Origin: Ktedonobacterales bacterium
GTDB taxonomy: Bacteria > Chloroflexota > Ktedonobacteria > Ktedonobacterales > JACDGC01
Assembly (NCBI GenBank): GCA_013815535.1
Contig: JACDGC010000256.1
Coordinates: 1 to 6,123, forward strand
Reading direction: 5' to 3'
Length of the DNA: 6,123 nucleotides
Below the pieces are notes generated by a model. It had not been told where the DNA came from. It was given only the letters and a program-made list of their open reading frames with translations, and searched no databases. Shown piece by piece: positions 5,815-6,123 of this stretch (positions are counted from its first letter, which is position 1; each line of letters begins with the position of its first letter). The translations under genes were made by a program, and so were the position numbers.

Positions 5815-5830
5815 ACAACGCGACAACGCG
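5815..5830 (+). repeat. Tandem 8-bp direct repeat in the leader
   Basis: ACAACGCG occurs twice with no gap, right after the expected transcription start. The second copy overlaps the foot of the leader hairpin. Confidence 0.6.
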
Positions 5831-5852
5831 GCGGGCAACGGTGCCCGGCGTG
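5827..5852 (+). promoter_or_regulatory. Leader hairpin upstream of the aminotransferase gene
   Basis: CGGGCA (5832-5837) and TGCCCG (5842-5847) pair perfectly around the loop ACGG. After one G-G mismatch the stem continues with four more pairs (5827-5830 with 5849-5852, one a wobble). No U-run follows, so it is not an intrinsic terminator; it may stabilise the mRNA or bind a regulator. Confidence 0.5.
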
Positions 5853-5867
5853 GCATTTCGTATGGAT

Positions 5868-5874
5868 AGAGGAG
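5868..5874 (+). promoter_or_regulatory. Shine-Dalgarno site deciding the aminotransferase start
   Basis: AGAGGAG is seven bases before the ATG at 5882 but only one base before the in-frame ATG at 5876, so 5882 is preferred. Confidence 0.75.
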
Positions 5875-5881
5875 CATGCCC

Positions 5882-6123
5882 ATGACGGCAACACAGTCCG
5901 CCCAGCGCGATTGGCTCGCCCTGGAAGAGCGGTATTACCAGCACACATTCGCGCGCCTGCCCGTAACCTTTGATCACGGCGAAGGGGTGCGCCTCTACGC
6001 CGCCAATGGTGATATGTACCTGGACCTCGTCGCGGGCATCGCCGTGAATGTGCTCGGCCATTGCCATCCAGCGGTGGTGGAGGCCATCCGCCAGCAAGCG
6101 GGCCAACTCATCCACATCTCGAA
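5882..6123 (+). CDS. argD: Acetylornithine aminotransferase-like class III aminotransferase, 5' part only
   Basis: The first 80 residues of a PLP-dependent class III (omega) aminotransferase; a full protein is about 390-410 residues. ArgD converts N-acetylglutamate semialdehyde and glutamate to N2-acetylornithine and 2-oxoglutarate in cytoplasmic arginine synthesis. Diagnostic sequence: a leading helix with EERYYQHTFARLPV (15-28), then GEGVRLYAANGDMYLDLVAG (33-52) and IAVNVLGHCHPAVVEAI (53-69), typical of the ArgD/LysJ group. The catalytic Lys and the PLP-binding Gly-Thr turn lie beyond the window, so close relatives (ornithine, succinylornithine or 4-aminobutyrate aminotransferases, LysJ) are not excluded. 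Divergent from the MarR gene across a 216-base gap that holds both promoters. No ArgR box was recognised. Confidence 0.82.
   Translation, partial: MTATQSAQRDWLALEERYYQHTFARLPVTFDHGEGVRLYAANGDMYLDLVAGIAVNVLGHCHPAVVEAIRQQAGQLIHIS

Noticed and set aside
5294..5869. Plus-strand open frame opposite the MarR gene
   Set aside because: It overlaps the whole MarR gene and both promoters, and its translation shows no family features.

Overview
The window is GC-rich bacterial chromosome with tightly packed genes. It holds the 3'-truncated start of a pyrimidine operon, a two-component pair, a transporter, a MarR-type regulator and the 5' end of an arginine-type aminotransferase gene. The pyrR-pyrB order with no pyrI, the PyrR-type RNA control, GC-rich codons and strong Shine-Dalgarno sites suggest a PyrR-using lineage. 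My guess is Chloroflexota or a relative, but only weakly, because no marker gene is present.

Left part, minus strand (1-1548): a sigma70-like promoter (TGGACT-17-TATACT) drives pyrR and then pyrB. The pyrR stop and pyrB GTG start overlap by four bases. PyrB (aspartate carbamoyltransferase) runs off the left edge after 277 residues. The leader has a hairpin that matches the PyrR-binding loop very well, and its stem ends one base before a good Shine-Dalgarno site and an ATG. That ATG is not in frame with pyrR: a run of eight C residues (coding strand) separates the two frames. Either a base is missing, or pyrR is preceded by a short regulated leader ORF, or slippage joins the frames. This is the most interesting point of the window.

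Middle part, minus strand (1555-3570): a stand-alone receiver-domain response regulator, then a six-helix membrane histidine kinase, from one promoter (TTGACA-17-GACAAT). The kinase has a Gly where the H-box normally has Thr or Asn. Its 3' end abuts the pyrR promoter.

Right part: a Spinster-like MFS transporter (plus) converges on a MarR regulator (minus), their stop codons overlapping by four bases. The MarR promoter carries a perfect 14-bp inverted repeat on its -10 box, a candidate autoregulatory operator. Divergent from MarR, an argD-like acetylornithine aminotransferase gene starts behind a perfect TATAAT and a hairpin-containing leader and leaves the window after 80 residues.

PyrB and the arginine pathway both draw on carbamoyl phosphate, but the window shows no direct link between them. 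I see no RNA gene, insertion sequence, CRISPR array or prophage, and no wholly unknown system; the novelty lies in regulatory detail.
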